Notes: generated by a model not told the origin, from the letters alone. Positions 25,455 through 33,866 are shown, counted from the first letter of the stretch. The stretch: 33,939 nt of DNA from an uncultured Verrucomicrobiota bacterium (GCA_903854475.1 CAINWP010000062.1:1-33939), one strand, 5' to 3'. Numbers and translations: made by a program.

Positions 25455-26606
25455 TCAGATCACACCATCAGCGAACTCGATAGGGGTTCGAACCGCCTCG
25501 AATGCCTCTATTTTCTTACGGAGCTTGGCCAAGGCGATGTTTTGCACCTGACGAATGCGCTCCCGTGTAACGCCGAACTTTTGGCCAATTTCGTCGAGAG
25601 TTTTCTCCCTGCCTCCATCGAGAGCAAAACGCTCGCGTAGAATGGTCATCTCGCGTGAGTCCAATATATGAAGTGTGCTTTGCAGCAGACTATGGGTGGT
25701 GCGGCTTTCGAGACTCTCGTAGGGAGTCTGGCACGATTCATCCGCCACCACGTCACCCAGCTTGCTGGAATCTTCGTCGCCCAGTGATTCATCGAGCGAA
25801 CTGGTCCGCAAGGAGGCTCGACGCCAGAGACGAACCTTGTTGAGGGGGGCATCCATCTCGTCAGCAATCTCTTCATCGGTTGCCTCACGGCCGAAGAGTT
25901 CCTGAAGCTCCATGGCCACACGGCGCATCTTGGAAATTTTGTCCACTAAGTGGACTGGCAGTCGGATGGTCTTGGACTGGTTGGCTAAGGCCCTCTTGAT
26001 GGATTGCTTGATCCACCAGGAGCTGTATGTGGAGAGCTTGCCACCCTTGGAGGGATCGAAACGCTCAACGCCCTTCATGAGCCCTATATTGCCTTCGTTG
26101 ATCAGGTCTAACAGCGGCATACCCAAACCGTCGTAGTCCTTGGCGATTTTCACCACCAAACGGAGGTTGGCCCGGATCATGTGTTCTCGGGCGACCGAAT
26201 CCCCTTTTTTGATACGTGCGGCGAGGGCGTTTTCCTCGGCCACCGTGAGTAGAGGAACCTCAACAGCCTCCCGCATGTACAAATTCAGTGCGCTCTTCGA
26301 TTCGTAGACGTCACGAACGGGCTCAGGAGGGCTCTGCAACACCGGGATACCATCGATCATTTGGAGGCCGGGTCTTCCCAATGGAGTTCCCCCCGCAAGT
26401 TTGGATTTTTTCGGGCTGGAAGGAGATTTCTTGGTCTGGGTAGTCAAAACAGAAACAACCTTAAGTGCTTTGACTCGGGATTTGGAACGCACCAATGAAG
26501 GTTTGGAGACCGAAGCGGTTGAGGAAGCGGGCGACTGACGCTTCCGAGTGACGGAGGTGTTAGATCGAACAGCAGCCTTCTTCAGATTTTTTTTTGACGG
26601 CTTCAT
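25455..26606 (-). CDS. RNA polymerase sigma-70 family factor (group 1/2 type)
   Basis: This is a 383-residue sigma factor. Residues 1-75 are a basic Lys/Ser-rich tail without sigma region 1.1. Region 1.2 covers about 104-135 (LNLYMREAVEVPLLT). Region 2 covers about 138-212, with NLRLVVKIAKDY, LLDLINEGNIGLMKGVERFD and the melting/-10 part STYSSWWIKQSIKRALANQ. Region 3 is about 216-290, and region 4 about 305-368, with LDEIGQKFGVTRERIRQVQ for -35 recognition. The promoter-contacting residues look like those of housekeeping sigma factors, so it should read ordinary TTGACA/TATAAT-like promoters. The missing region 1.1 and short length suggest a group 2 (RpoS/HrdB-relative) factor, but it could be the primary factor of this organism. 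It is divergent from a B12-type MerR regulator. Confidence 0.92.
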   Translation of the reverse strand: MKPSKKNLKKAAVRSNTSVTRKRQSPASSTASVSKPSLVRSKSRVKALKVVSVLTTQTKKSPSSPKKSKLAGGTPLGRPGLQMIDGIPVLQSPPEPVRDVYESKSALNLYMREAVEVPLLTVAEENALAARIKKGDSVAREHMIRANLRLVVKIAKDYDGLGMPLLDLINEGNIGLMKGVERFDPSKGGKLSTYSSWWIKQSIKRALANQSKTIRLPVHLVDKISKMRRVAMELQELFGREATDEEIADEMDAPLNKVRLWRRASLRTSSLDESLGDEDSSKLGDVVADESCQTPYESLESRTTHSLLQSTLHILDSREMTILRERFALDGGREKTLDEIGQKFGVTRERIRQVQNIALAKLRKKIEAFEAVRTPIEFADGVI

Positions 26607-26858
26607 CTAGGGAGAAATGGAGTGAGTGACTTTTTGAAGTGATCGAGGTCCCACCAACCAGCACTGCAAACTTGATGGACAGAGTGCAGGGTGTCAACAG
26701 TCTGGTGAACAATTGTCTAAGTAAAAGTTAATAAAGCCTGCCTTTGTATAAGTTGTCGGTTGGCTTTTGTTCCGTTTCAACGCTCTTGAAAACAAAGTTC
26801 TCGGCTTGCAGCCTCAAGGTCTTGATTGTGTGCAACTATGGGCTAACCGTGTGCGCAG
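26607..26858. promoter_or_regulatory. Divergent regulatory region between the sigma factor and MerR-B12 genes
   Basis: This 252-bp non-coding stretch is clearly AT-richer than its surroundings in its middle (about 26700-26800). It contains the palindrome ACAATTGT (26709-26716) and further TTGT words at 26744, 26753 and 26767. On the minus strand a TTGACA hexamer sits at 26697-26692 but without a good -10. No Shine-Dalgarno motif precedes either start. Promoters of both genes must lie here; I cannot place them exactly. Confidence 0.5.
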
Positions 26859-27929
26859 ATGAGTGAGGTCTTGGTAAAGCATTCGATCAAAACCGTTGCG
26901 CGGCAAACGGGGTTGAGTCCCCATGTTATTCGTGCGTGGGAAAAGCGGTATCAAACGGTCCAACCGACCCGTTCGGAGGGAAAACAGCGCCTTTATTCGG
27001 CCGCGGACATTGGTCGGTTGACCTTGCTGCGCCAAGCCACTGAAGCCGGGTTTTCCATCGGAAACATAGCATCCATTTCCCTCGAGTCCCTGAGATCTTT
27101 GCTGTCGAACTCGGGACGCGGATCTTCGTCGGTGGGTCGTTCTCGAAGGATGGCTCCGGGAGCCTCGGAAGGAGCCTCAATAGAAACTGACGAAGTGGAA
27201 GAAGTGGGCTCTCCGAACCTCTCAGACATCACCCGCTTCCCATTCGCAGTGACCGAACACTCCATCGAGGGCGCGTGTGGTTTTCTGGAGGGAACCTTCG
27301 AGGCCGTCCTGCGCATGGATGCGGTAGCGCTCGAAGGCTTACTGGAGCGGGCCTCGGTGGCGATGGGGCAGATGCGTTTACTGAGCGAGTTGATCGTCCC
27401 CTTGGTCGAGCGGATCGGTGAGGGGTGGTTGAATGGGCAGGTCAAGGTGGCTCAGGAACATGTGGCTACGGCGGTCCTGCGAACCTTTCTGGGCAACATC
27501 GCTCGGCCGATTGCCCTGCACCCGCGGGCGCCCGTTCTGGTGGTGGCGACTCCCTCGGGCCAACTTCACGAACTAGGGGCCATTATCGTTGCGGCTGCGT
27601 CTACCAGCATGGGGTGGCGGGTGGTTTATGCTGGGGCCTGTCTGCCTGCCGAGGAGATAGTCAGTCTAGCCATTCACCAGGGTGCGAGGGCGGTGGGCCT
27701 AAGTGTCGTACACCCGACGGATGATCCGCTTCTCCCTCAGGAACTGAAGCTCCTGCGACGACTGCTCCCCGGAGCCACCCGCATCCTCGTCGGGGGCCGG
27801 GCCAGCAGCGCCTACCAGTCCGATATCGATGCGATCGGTGCCATTCGAGTGGGAAGCCTTGAAGATCTCAGGTCGCAGCTCAATCAGTTGCGAGGTGAAA
27901 GCTCCGCCGGCCCCGTTGATCGTGGCTGA
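26859..27929 (+). CDS. MerR family regulator with cobalamin-binding domain (CarH/LitR-like)
   Basis: This is a 356-residue regulator. Residues about 8-75 are a MerR winged helix (IKTVARQTGLSPHVIRAWEKRYQ), followed by a Ser/Gly-rich linker (about 84-125). A four-helix B12 cap domain (about 135-215) carries Trp190-x9-Glu200-His201, the hallmark of CarH/LitR adenosylcobalamin photoreceptors. A Rossmann B12-binding domain (about 225-345) has GQLHELG with His237 as probable lower cobalt ligand, then SVVHPTDD and VGGRAS. In the family, AdoB12 binding in the dark lets a tetramer repress promoters, and light breaks the Co-C bond and releases DNA. Here the residue after Trp190 is Leu, where Thermus CarH has His132. 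No carotenoid or photolyase gene is adjacent; its neighbour is the divergent sigma factor gene. Confidence 0.88.
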   Translation: MSEVLVKHSIKTVARQTGLSPHVIRAWEKRYQTVQPTRSEGKQRLYSAADIGRLTLLRQATEAGFSIGNIASISLESLRSLLSNSGRGSSSVGRSRRMAPGASEGASIETDEVEEVGSPNLSDITRFPFAVTEHSIEGACGFLEGTFEAVLRMDAVALEGLLERASVAMGQMRLLSELIVPLVERIGEGWLNGQVKVAQEHVATAVLRTFLGNIARPIALHPRAPVLVVATPSGQLHELGAIIVAAASTSMGWRVVYAGACLPAEEIVSLAIHQGARAVGLSVVHPTDDPLLPQELKLLRRLLPGATRILVGGRASSAYQSDIDAIGAIRVGSLEDLRSQLNQLRGESSAGPVDRG

Positions 27930-28221
27930 AGCGCTGCTCGAACAGAGTGATTCTGTTGCTAGTGAGGTGCGGTAGTGAACTCCAGCAGTGAGGTGCTGAA
28001 GGCTGCGTTTGAAAGGTCGTTTTCAGGCCAACCTTCAGGCTCGTGAATCCCCTGAAATTCCACAGATCCTTCGAACTCCGTTGGATCCTGAAGACCTTGA
28101 AGTCCTGTTTCTTGGGATCCCTAGGGGTGATCCGACCTCTGACTCCTGATCGCTGGGCTTCTCCGGCGATGAGGTCCCGGGAGTAGTGTGCTCACGGAGA
28201 CCTGCTTTGCCTCCAAACCGT
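27930..28221. other. Non-coding gap between convergent merR-type and rho genes
   Basis: This is 292 bp without a supported gene. There is a small hairpin AACAGA-GTGAT-TCTGTT at about 27940-27956 just after the regulator gene, but no T tract. Several GGATCC/GGGATCCC palindromes and CCTTCAGG-like words occur without clear order. The reading frame seen on minus here is only an out-of-frame companion of rho. Confidence 0.5.
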
Positions 28222-29826
28222 TCAGCGCGAACCCTGCCCCATCGAGAGCAGGAACATGATGTTGTTCGGCGTCTTTTTGAGTTTGCCGAGCAGCAGATCC
28301 ATCGACTCCACCGCCGGAACCCCCACCAGAGCGCGGCGAAGGACTGAGATCCGTTGGTACTCGTCGGGATGGTAGAGCAGCTCCTCCTTGCGAGTGCCGG
28401 ATTTCTCAATGTTGATCGAGGGGAAGACGCGGCGATCCACCAGAGATCGATCGAGATAGATCTCCATGTTTCCGGTGCCCTTGAACTCTTCGAAAATGAC
28501 TTCGTCCATTCGGCTTCCTGTGTCCACCAGGGCGGTGGCCATAATGGTCAGGGAACCGCCCTCCTCTATGTTTCGGGCCGCACCGAAGAATCGCTTGGGC
28601 TTGTGGAGCGCATTGGCGTCCACGCCGCCGGAGAGGATCTTGCCTGAGTGCGGTTGCACGGTGTTGTAGGCACGGGCCAACCGGGTGATGGAGTCCAAGA
28701 GGATTACCACGTCCTTCTTGTGCTCAACCATTCGCCGTGCCTTCTCGATGACCATCTCGGCCACTTGCACATGCCGTTCGGGTGGTTCGTCGAATGTGGA
28801 ACTCACGACTTCGGCACCGCGGCATGAGCGCTCCATGTCGGTGACTTCTTCCGGGCGCTCATCGATCAGCAGAATGATGAGGTGGCAGTCCTGATTGTTC
28901 TTCAGGATGGCATTGGCCAGCTTCTGCATGAGCACCGTTTTGCCGGTGCGGGGTGGGGCGACGATGAGTCCGCGGGTGCCCTTGCCGACCGGGCAGACGA
29001 TGTCTACCACTCGAGTGCTGTACTCATCCTGTGCCGTCTCGAGCAGGAAACGCCGGTTCGGGAACAGCGGGGTGAGGTTGTCGAAATGGGTCTTTTCCTT
29101 GGCCTTGTCAGGATCGATTCCGGCCACGCGCTCTACCTTGAGCAGGGCGTAAAACTTTTCTTTATCCTTCGGTGGGCGGACCTGCCCTTCGACATCATCG
29201 CCAGTGGCGAGATCGAAGCGCCGGATTTGCGAGGGGGAGACATAGATGTCTTCCGGGCAGGGCAGGTAGTTGAAGGCTGGGGAACGCAGGAAACCGAAGC
29301 CCTCCGGCATAACCTCCAAGACCCCGCGAGTGTTGATGATGCCGCCGGCAGCCAAGTTGCGCTGGACGATCTGGAAAATGATCTCCTGCCGCTTGAGCGT
29401 ACCGTAATTCTCGATTCCGAAGTGCTTGGCCACATCGGCCAGAGAACCGATGGGCATCGGCTGCAATTCGTGCAGGTTGAGGTTCTTAGGCTCGACAAAC
29501 ACCCTAGGTTTCTCCGGGGCGGCGGGTGCCGGAGTATCATCGTTGGGCGCAGCCATCCGAGCCCGAGGCGGCAGCGGAGAGGCTTTTGCTACCAAGGGTT
29601 CATCATCGGCCTCTCGGGAACCGGCTGCTTCGGGAGCTGGGGGCCGAACAGTGAGTGATGTGTCTTCGGCAATCGACGCTGCCCTAGGAGCCTTTGGGGC
29701 CTTAGAGACCTTTGGGGCGTCGGTGGAAGTCGGTTTTTCTTCGACCGGTTCTGGTGAGGCTTCGGCCTTCTTGCGGGGCGTCCGGGCCTTCTTGGGCGCG
29801 GACGGGTCTATCGGTGCACGGGGCAT
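28222..29826 (-). CDS. rho: Transcription termination factor Rho
   Basis: This is a hexameric RNA-dependent ATPase that ends transcription and removes stalled polymerase. Of 534 residues, the first 110 or so form a disordered Pro/Ala/Lys extension. Next come the Rho N-terminal helical domain (about 125-165; [20 protein letters not shown]), the primary RNA-binding fold (about 167-240; [28 protein letters not shown]) and the ATPase domain. In the ATPase domain lie Walker A APPRTGKT (290-297), [12 protein letters not shown], the Walker B region [16 protein letters not shown] and the Q/R-loop region [21 protein letters not shown]. The start at 29826 was chosen over 29871 and 29988, which would add leaders without domain content; none has a clear ribosome site. 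It stands alone, convergent with the MerR-B12 gene. Confidence 0.96.
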   Translation of the reverse strand: MPRAPIDPSAPKKARTPRKKAEASPEPVEEKPTSTDAPKVSKAPKAPRAASIAEDTSLTVRPPAPEAAGSREADDEPLVAKASPLPPRARMAAPNDDTPAPAAPEKPRVFVEPKNLNLHELQPMPIGSLADVAKHFGIENYGTLKRQEIIFQIVQRNLAAGGIINTRGVLEVMPEGFGFLRSPAFNYLPCPEDIYVSPSQIRRFDLATGDDVEGQVRPPKDKEKFYALLKVERVAGIDPDKAKEKTHFDNLTPLFPNRRFLLETAQDEYSTRVVDIVCPVGKGTRGLIVAPPRTGKTVLMQKLANAILKNNQDCHLIILLIDERPEEVTDMERSCRGAEVVSSTFDEPPERHVQVAEMVIEKARRMVEHKKDVVILLDSITRLARAYNTVQPHSGKILSGGVDANALHKPKRFFGAARNIEEGGSLTIMATALVDTGSRMDEVIFEEFKGTGNMEIYLDRSLVDRRVFPSINIEKSGTRKEELLYHPDEYQRISVLRRALVGVPAVESMDLLLGKLKKTPNNIMFLLSMGQGSR

Positions 29827-30110
29827 TTTGAAATGGGTTTGGATCGGACGGGCTTGCCTCGGAAGCGCCATTGAAGGCGCCAACGCAGTTCCGAACGGGG
29901 ATATTACCGGGGGGAAAACTGGGCAACATCGAGGACTTTGTTGCCACCTGCGGTCCGTTAAGATCCTTCTGAACTGAGAGCGCCGCAAGTTATTTAGGGT
30001 GACAAAATCTTTTCATTGGTTTTTCGAGATATTGGAACCACTCGGGCGGCCTTCCTCAGGAGCTTCCCTGCCTTGTTGTTGTTGTCGAGGCTCCGTACCG
30101 TGCCGGGACG
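29827..30110. promoter_or_regulatory. Divergent leader region between rho and the glycosyltransferase gene
   Basis: This 284-bp gap turns AT-rich around 29985-30045. It must carry the rho promoter and probably that of the glycosyltransferase gene. rho is usually autoregulated through its own leader in well studied bacteria, so a long untranslated leader would not surprise, but I see no specific structure to prove it, and no convincing -35/-10 pair. Confidence 0.4.
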
Positions 30111-31190
30111 GTGAATCGCATTCTCGTCCTGTCTCTTTCCGGCATTGGCGACACGCTCATGGCGACCCCGATGCTGCACGAACTGCGTCTCCAGTACCCG
30201 TCAGCCGCCCTGGATGTGCTGGTTTTGTGGGGTGGAGCCGCGGAAGTACTTCGGGGCAATCCCCATGTCCGGGAGGTAATCCGGCATGATTTTCTGAAGG
30301 CGGGTGCAGTCTCGTCGGTGGCTCGTTGCTTGGAATTGCGTCGTCGTCGCTATGACCTCTCCATCAACACCCACACTCAGGGACGCCGTGGATATCGGCT
30401 GATTGCCCGCTTGATTGGCGCCCGCGTGAGGCTGAGTCACGAATATGAAAATCAGTCATGGATGGATCGACTGTTGGTGACCCAGTCGCTGCCTCAGGAT
30501 TATTCGATGCATGTGATGGGGAACAATGCCCGACTTTTGGGAGTGTTGGGTTTGTCCCCCCGGTTGTTGAGCCCTGGGTACGAAGTATTCCTCTCCGAAG
30601 AGGAGCGGCGATGGGCTGTTGGTTGGTTGGAGAACAAGAAGCTGCTGGGGCGCCCGTGGTTGGGCATCCACACTGGGTCGGGCGGCACCAAGAACCTCGC
30701 GCTGCGTCGATGGCCAGTGGGACACTACGCCCAACTTCTTCGGGAATGGCGGCGTCGGTGTCTATCGATTCCCGTGGTGCTTTTCGGCGCACAGGAAGAG
30801 CGGGCCTTGCACGAGAAGTTGCGGCAAGCGGGTGCTGAATTCGTGGAGGCCGAGTGCCCCGGTTTACGGGAAGCTATGGCTTTGGTGGGCCATGCTGAGG
30901 GGTTCTTGAGTGTGGACACCGTGTTTATGCACATCGCCGCCGCGATGGGAGTGCCCCGGCAATGGGTGATCGAGACGCCGACTTTGAACCGTCCGGTGCA
31001 TCCAAAAAGGGACGATTGGACACTAATCCCCAATCCCTCGATCGCAGGACGGCACCTTGACTTTTATCGCTACGATGGTCGGCCGATCGCCGGTACTGCC
31101 GACGAGTTGATTGGCATCATGTCCTCGGTTTCGGTGGAGTCGGTCTTGAGTTTTCTGGAATCATGGGCGGGAAGCATCCGGACCGGTTGA
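30111..31190 (+). CDS. Glycosyltransferase family 9 (heptosyltransferase-like)
   Basis: This is a 359-residue GT-B enzyme. The N-terminal Rossmann half begins ILVLSLSGIGDTLMATPML with the GIGD loop at 11-14. The C-terminal half has GIHTGSGGTKNLALRRWP (185-202), FGAQEE and the donor-binding SVDTVFMHIAAAMG (267-280), the pattern of lipopolysaccharide heptosyltransferases WaaC/WaaF/WaaQ. It would add a heptose or similar sugar to lipid A core or another envelope glycan at the cytoplasmic face of the inner membrane. No other glycan genes are beside it, so the acceptor is unknown. The start is GTG at 30111, taken because the Rossmann fold begins there. It is convergent with hisH, 19 bp apart, with no visible terminator. 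Confidence 0.9.
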   Translation: MNRILVLSLSGIGDTLMATPMLHELRLQYPSAALDVLVLWGGAAEVLRGNPHVREVIRHDFLKAGAVSSVARCLELRRRRYDLSINTHTQGRRGYRLIARLIGARVRLSHEYENQSWMDRLLVTQSLPQDYSMHVMGNNARLLGVLGLSPRLLSPGYEVFLSEEERRWAVGWLENKKLLGRPWLGIHTGSGGTKNLALRRWPVGHYAQLLREWRRRCLSIPVVLFGAQEERALHEKLRQAGAEFVEAECPGLREAMALVGHAEGFLSVDTVFMHIAAAMGVPRQWVIETPTLNRPVHPKRDDWTLIPNPSIAGRHLDFYRYDGRPIAGTADELIGIMSSVSVESVLSFLESWAGSIRTG

Positions 31191-31209
31191 TGAGAACGTC
31201 GCTGACACA

Positions 31210-31857
31210 TCACCGATCTGCAGCTGGACGAGCCTCGGCCAGTTCCACAAAATTGGCCAACAAACGGAGTCCGTTTTCTTGACTCTTCTCCGGATGGAAC
31301 TGGGTGGCGAACGTGTTTCCGCGCCAAACGGAGGAAGCAAAGGTTGCCCCGTAGGTGGTTTCAGTGGCCACGATTATTGGGTCGGCGGGGCGGGGGTAAA
31401 AACTGTGAACGAAGTAGAACCAACTGCCCTCAGGGATGCCGCGGTAGAGCGGGCAATCCGGTTGGCGGAGGTAGATTTGGTTCCACCCAATTTGTGGAAT
31501 CTTCAAGTGAGGCATCTCCTGGGTGGGTTCGAATCGAACAACCGGTCCTTGAAAGACCCCGAGTCCTGGGGCACGCGAATTGAATTCTTCGCTTCGATCG
31601 AAGAGAGCCTGATATCCGACACAGATACCCAGAAAGGGTCGGTCGGCTGCGATCCATGCGCGAACCGCACTCAGAAGTCCCTGTCGCTCCATGGCCTGAA
31701 TGCAGTCGTCAAAGGCACCCACGCCGGGCAGGACGATGCCTTGAGCGCCGGCCAAGGCCTCAGGAGTGCGCGTCCGCACCACCTCCGCACCCGCCTTGCG
31801 GAGAGCTTTTTCCACGCTGCGGATGTTCCCAGAATCGTAATCGAGGAGCGCGATCAC
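31210..31857 (-). CDS. hisH: Imidazole glycerol phosphate synthase glutaminase subunit HisH
   Basis: It releases ammonia from glutamine for HisF, which makes imidazole glycerol phosphate and AICAR in histidine synthesis. The 215-residue class I amidotransferase has the oxyanion strand VLPGVGAFDDC (42-52), nucleophile Cys79 in GICVGYQ and the His188/Glu190 dyad in QFHPEKSQ, which completes the triad. The usual GICLGMQ is changed to GICVGYQ, which should not affect catalysis. The start is GTG at 31857. It follows rlmN by 11 bp on the same strand and is probably cotranscribed. The partner hisF and other his genes are not in the window, unlike the usual his operon. Confidence 0.95.
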   Translation of the reverse strand: MIALLDYDSGNIRSVEKALRKAGAEVVRTRTPEALAGAQGIVLPGVGAFDDCIQAMERQGLLSAVRAWIAADRPFLGICVGYQALFDRSEEFNSRAPGLGVFQGPVVRFEPTQEMPHLKIPQIGWNQIYLRQPDCPLYRGIPEGSWFYFVHSFYPRPADPIIVATETTYGATFASSVWRGNTFATQFHPEKSQENGLRLLANFVELAEARPAADR

Positions 31858-31868
31858 CGGCGTAGAGA

Positions 31869-33071
31869 CTATGCCTCAAGCCCTGTTTGGTCCATGCCGG
31901 AGCCGGGAATTGCGTCCAGCGAGGCAAGTTCGCGTTCGGTCTTCAGGCGGAGTTGCCCGCAGGCCGCATCGATGTCGTGCCCCTTTTCCAGCCGGAGAGT
32001 ACAGGTGACTCCAGAGCGCGAAAGGGCCTCAGCGAATCGCTGACAGCGGGACTCTTCGGGGCGTTTCCAGGGCAAACCTTCGACCGTGTTGTAAGGGATT
32101 AGGTTCACCTTGGCGTGCAGACGTAGAGCAAGATCGGCCAACGGTTTGACCTCTGCCAGAGCCTCATTGACCCCATCGATCAGAATGTACTCCAAGGTGA
32201 TCATCTTCCCCTTCTTTTCCAGATAGTGACTGCAAGCCTGAGTCAGTTCGGCCAGCGGATACTTCCGGTTGATCGGCATGATTTGGTTTCGGACCACGTC
32301 GGTGGCTCCATGAAGAGAAATTGCCAGGCGGAACTGTTCAGGTTCATCGGCCAGTTGGCGGATTTTTGGAGCCAAACCGCTGGTCGAGATAGTGATTTTC
32401 CTGGCACCGATTCCACCACCCCACGGAGCGTTTAGCGAACGCAGAGCCACCATCAGATTGTCATAATTGGCCATAGGTTCCCCCATGCCCATGATCACCA
32501 GATTATTGACGAGTCGGTGGCTGGCGGCTTTGTCGGAGACCGACACATCGGGGGTATGGGGTTGTTGGGCGTGCCAGCATTCCACCCCGATGATTTGCCC
32601 GATGATTTCCCAAGGGGTGAGGTTTCGCTTCCATCCATCCAGACCGCTGGCGCAGAAGCGGCAGCCGTAGGCGCAGCCCACTTGTGTTGATACGCAGAGT
32701 GTGTGGCGGTCAGCAGCTTCGCCATAAAGGGCGGGGTTGGCTGGTATTAGAACACTTTCGATCAGAGCTCCGTCCTTCAGACGCCACAGGAATTTCTGAG
32801 TACTATCTTGCGAGCCCTGTTTGCGCATTAGACCTAGAGATCCCAGGCTCCAAGTCGAGGCCAGTTGGGCTCGCAGCAATTTGGAGAGGTTGGTCATGGC
32901 GTCCCAACTCCCGGCGCGCCTCACGTATAGCCAATTCAGGAGTTGGTCCAATCGGTACGACGGTTCATTCCATGCCGCGAACTGAGCGGCCAGCGTCGTT
33001 CGAGTTTCGTTCCGGATATCCGGTAAACATATGGACTGGGGTATTAGAGATTCCTGATTTGGGAGATTCAT
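31869..33071 (-). CDS. rlmN: Dual-specificity 23S rRNA/tRNA adenine-C2 methyltransferase RlmN
   Basis: This radical SAM enzyme methylates C2 of A2503 in 23S rRNA and of A37 in some tRNAs, which helps decoding accuracy. The 400 residues include the N-terminal helical domain (YRLDQLLNWLYVRR), the 4Fe-4S motif CAYGCRFC (Cys133, Cys137, Cys140), Cys126 in TLCVSTQVGC, VIMGMGEPMANYDNL, LAISLHG and the methyl-carrying Cys371 in DIDAACGQL. Both catalytic cysteines of the E. coli enzyme have counterparts at the same spacing. A short extra loop (about 168-186; PHTPDVSVSDKAASH) precedes the GMGEP strand. It lies 48 bp after rex and 11 bp before hisH on the same strand. Confidence 0.96.
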   Translation of the reverse strand: MNLPNQESLIPQSICLPDIRNETRTTLAAQFAAWNEPSYRLDQLLNWLYVRRAGSWDAMTNLSKLLRAQLASTWSLGSLGLMRKQGSQDSTQKFLWRLKDGALIESVLIPANPALYGEAADRHTLCVSTQVGCAYGCRFCASGLDGWKRNLTPWEIIGQIIGVECWHAQQPHTPDVSVSDKAASHRLVNNLVIMGMGEPMANYDNLMVALRSLNAPWGGGIGARKITISTSGLAPKIRQLADEPEQFRLAISLHGATDVVRNQIMPINRKYPLAELTQACSHYLEKKGKMITLEYILIDGVNEALAEVKPLADLALRLHAKVNLIPYNTVEGLPWKRPEESRCQRFAEALSRSGVTCTLRLEKGHDIDAACGQLRLKTERELASLDAIPGSGMDQTGLEA

Positions 33072-33119
33072 GACGATGCGGACACGGTGTAGATTGAGAA
33101 CAGCGGGCCGTCGAAGTTC

Positions 33120-33752
33120 TCAGTCGTTTAAGAAGTAGCTTAGATTCTCCAACTCGATGGCGAGATTCACATGATTCACGACCACATGTTCCGGAACCGC
33201 GGGCACGATTGGGGCGAAATTGAGAATCCCCAGCACACCCGCCTCCACTAGACGATTGGTCACCTCCTGAGCTGCGGCCGCGGGTACAGACAGAATTGCC
33301 ATTCGAACATGGTGCTCGGACAACGTCGCCTCCAGTCGATCCATACCGAGCAAAGGAACCCGGAGAGGGGTTTCCCTGGGACGATCCGGGTCCAAGTCGA
33401 ACGCGGCCACGATTTCGAACCCCTCGGGTTCGAACCCTCGATATTGGAGCAGTGCACTCCCCAGATTACCCACACCGACAAGGACTACGGGTTGCAGGCG
33501 GTTGGTTCCCAAGTGCGACGTGATCATCTCCGCCAACTGGATTGCATCGTAACCGAGCCCTCGCGTACCGAACTGCCCCAGATAGGTTAGATCCTTGCGC
33601 AACTGCGTCGGCTTGACCCCGGCAGCCTTGGCGAGTGCCTCACTGCTCACCGTTTGAATGCCGTTGCCCTTCAAACGTTGCAGGCAACGCAGATAAAGGG
33701 AAAGACGGTACACCGTTTTCCTTGGAATCTCTGGTCGCGCCGCCCTGTTCAC
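33120..33752 (-). CDS. rex: Redox-sensing transcriptional repressor Rex
   Basis: This is a 210-residue dimeric repressor that binds DNA when the NAD+/NADH ratio is high and lets go when NADH binds, controlling respiration and fermentation genes. The N-terminal winged helix (about 10-70) has RLSLYLRCLQRL, VSSEALAKAAGVKPTQLRKDL and YLGQFGTRGLGY. The Rossmann domain starts with VVLVGVGNLGSAL (89-101) and continues with AAFDLDPDR; the C-terminal helix swapped between subunits ends in LENLSYFL. The start is GTG at 33752, with no ATG nearby. It heads a probable rex-rlmN-hisH operon. No clear Rex palindrome (TTGTGAA-type) was seen upstream. Confidence 0.95.
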   Translation of the reverse strand: MNRAARPEIPRKTVYRLSLYLRCLQRLKGNGIQTVSSEALAKAAGVKPTQLRKDLTYLGQFGTRGLGYDAIQLAEMITSHLGTNRLQPVVLVGVGNLGSALLQYRGFEPEGFEIVAAFDLDPDRPRETPLRVPLLGMDRLEATLSEHHVRMAILSVPAAAAQEVTNRLVEAGVLGILNFAPIVPAVPEHVVVNHVNLAIELENLSYFLND

Positions 33753-33790
33753 TTCTCACACATTGCAAAGTCTCGCAGTCCGCCGCAAGC

Positions 33791-33819
33791 GATTAAAATA
33801 AATAAAGTGACAGGTTCAA
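33791..33819 (-). promoter_or_regulatory. Candidate promoter of the rex operon
   Basis: On the minus strand TTGAAC (33819-33814) and TTAATC (33796-33791) are 17 bp apart, inside the only AT-rich patch upstream of rex, and the -10-like element ends 38 bp before the GTG start. The matches to consensus are moderate. Confidence 0.35.
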
Positions 33820-33837
33820 AGTTATTGACGTGGAAGA

Positions 33838-33866
33838 GGATGAGGTTAGTTTTTGGGGATGAGGTT
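33838..33866. repeat. Two direct 10-bp repeats upstream of rex
   Basis: GGATGAGGTT occurs at 33838-33847 and 33857-33866, starts 19 bp apart, nearly two helical turns. It lies just upstream of the candidate rex promoter. The remaining bases to the window edge are G-rich and show no gene. Confidence 0.4.

Noticed and set aside
26675-26697. TTGACA hexamer on the minus strand upstream of the sigma factor gene
   Set aside because: No acceptable -10 element occurs at 16-18 bp spacing.
28035-28409. Minus-strand open frame of 124 codons overlapping the rho 3' end
   Set aside because: It overlaps rho in another frame and has no family motif.
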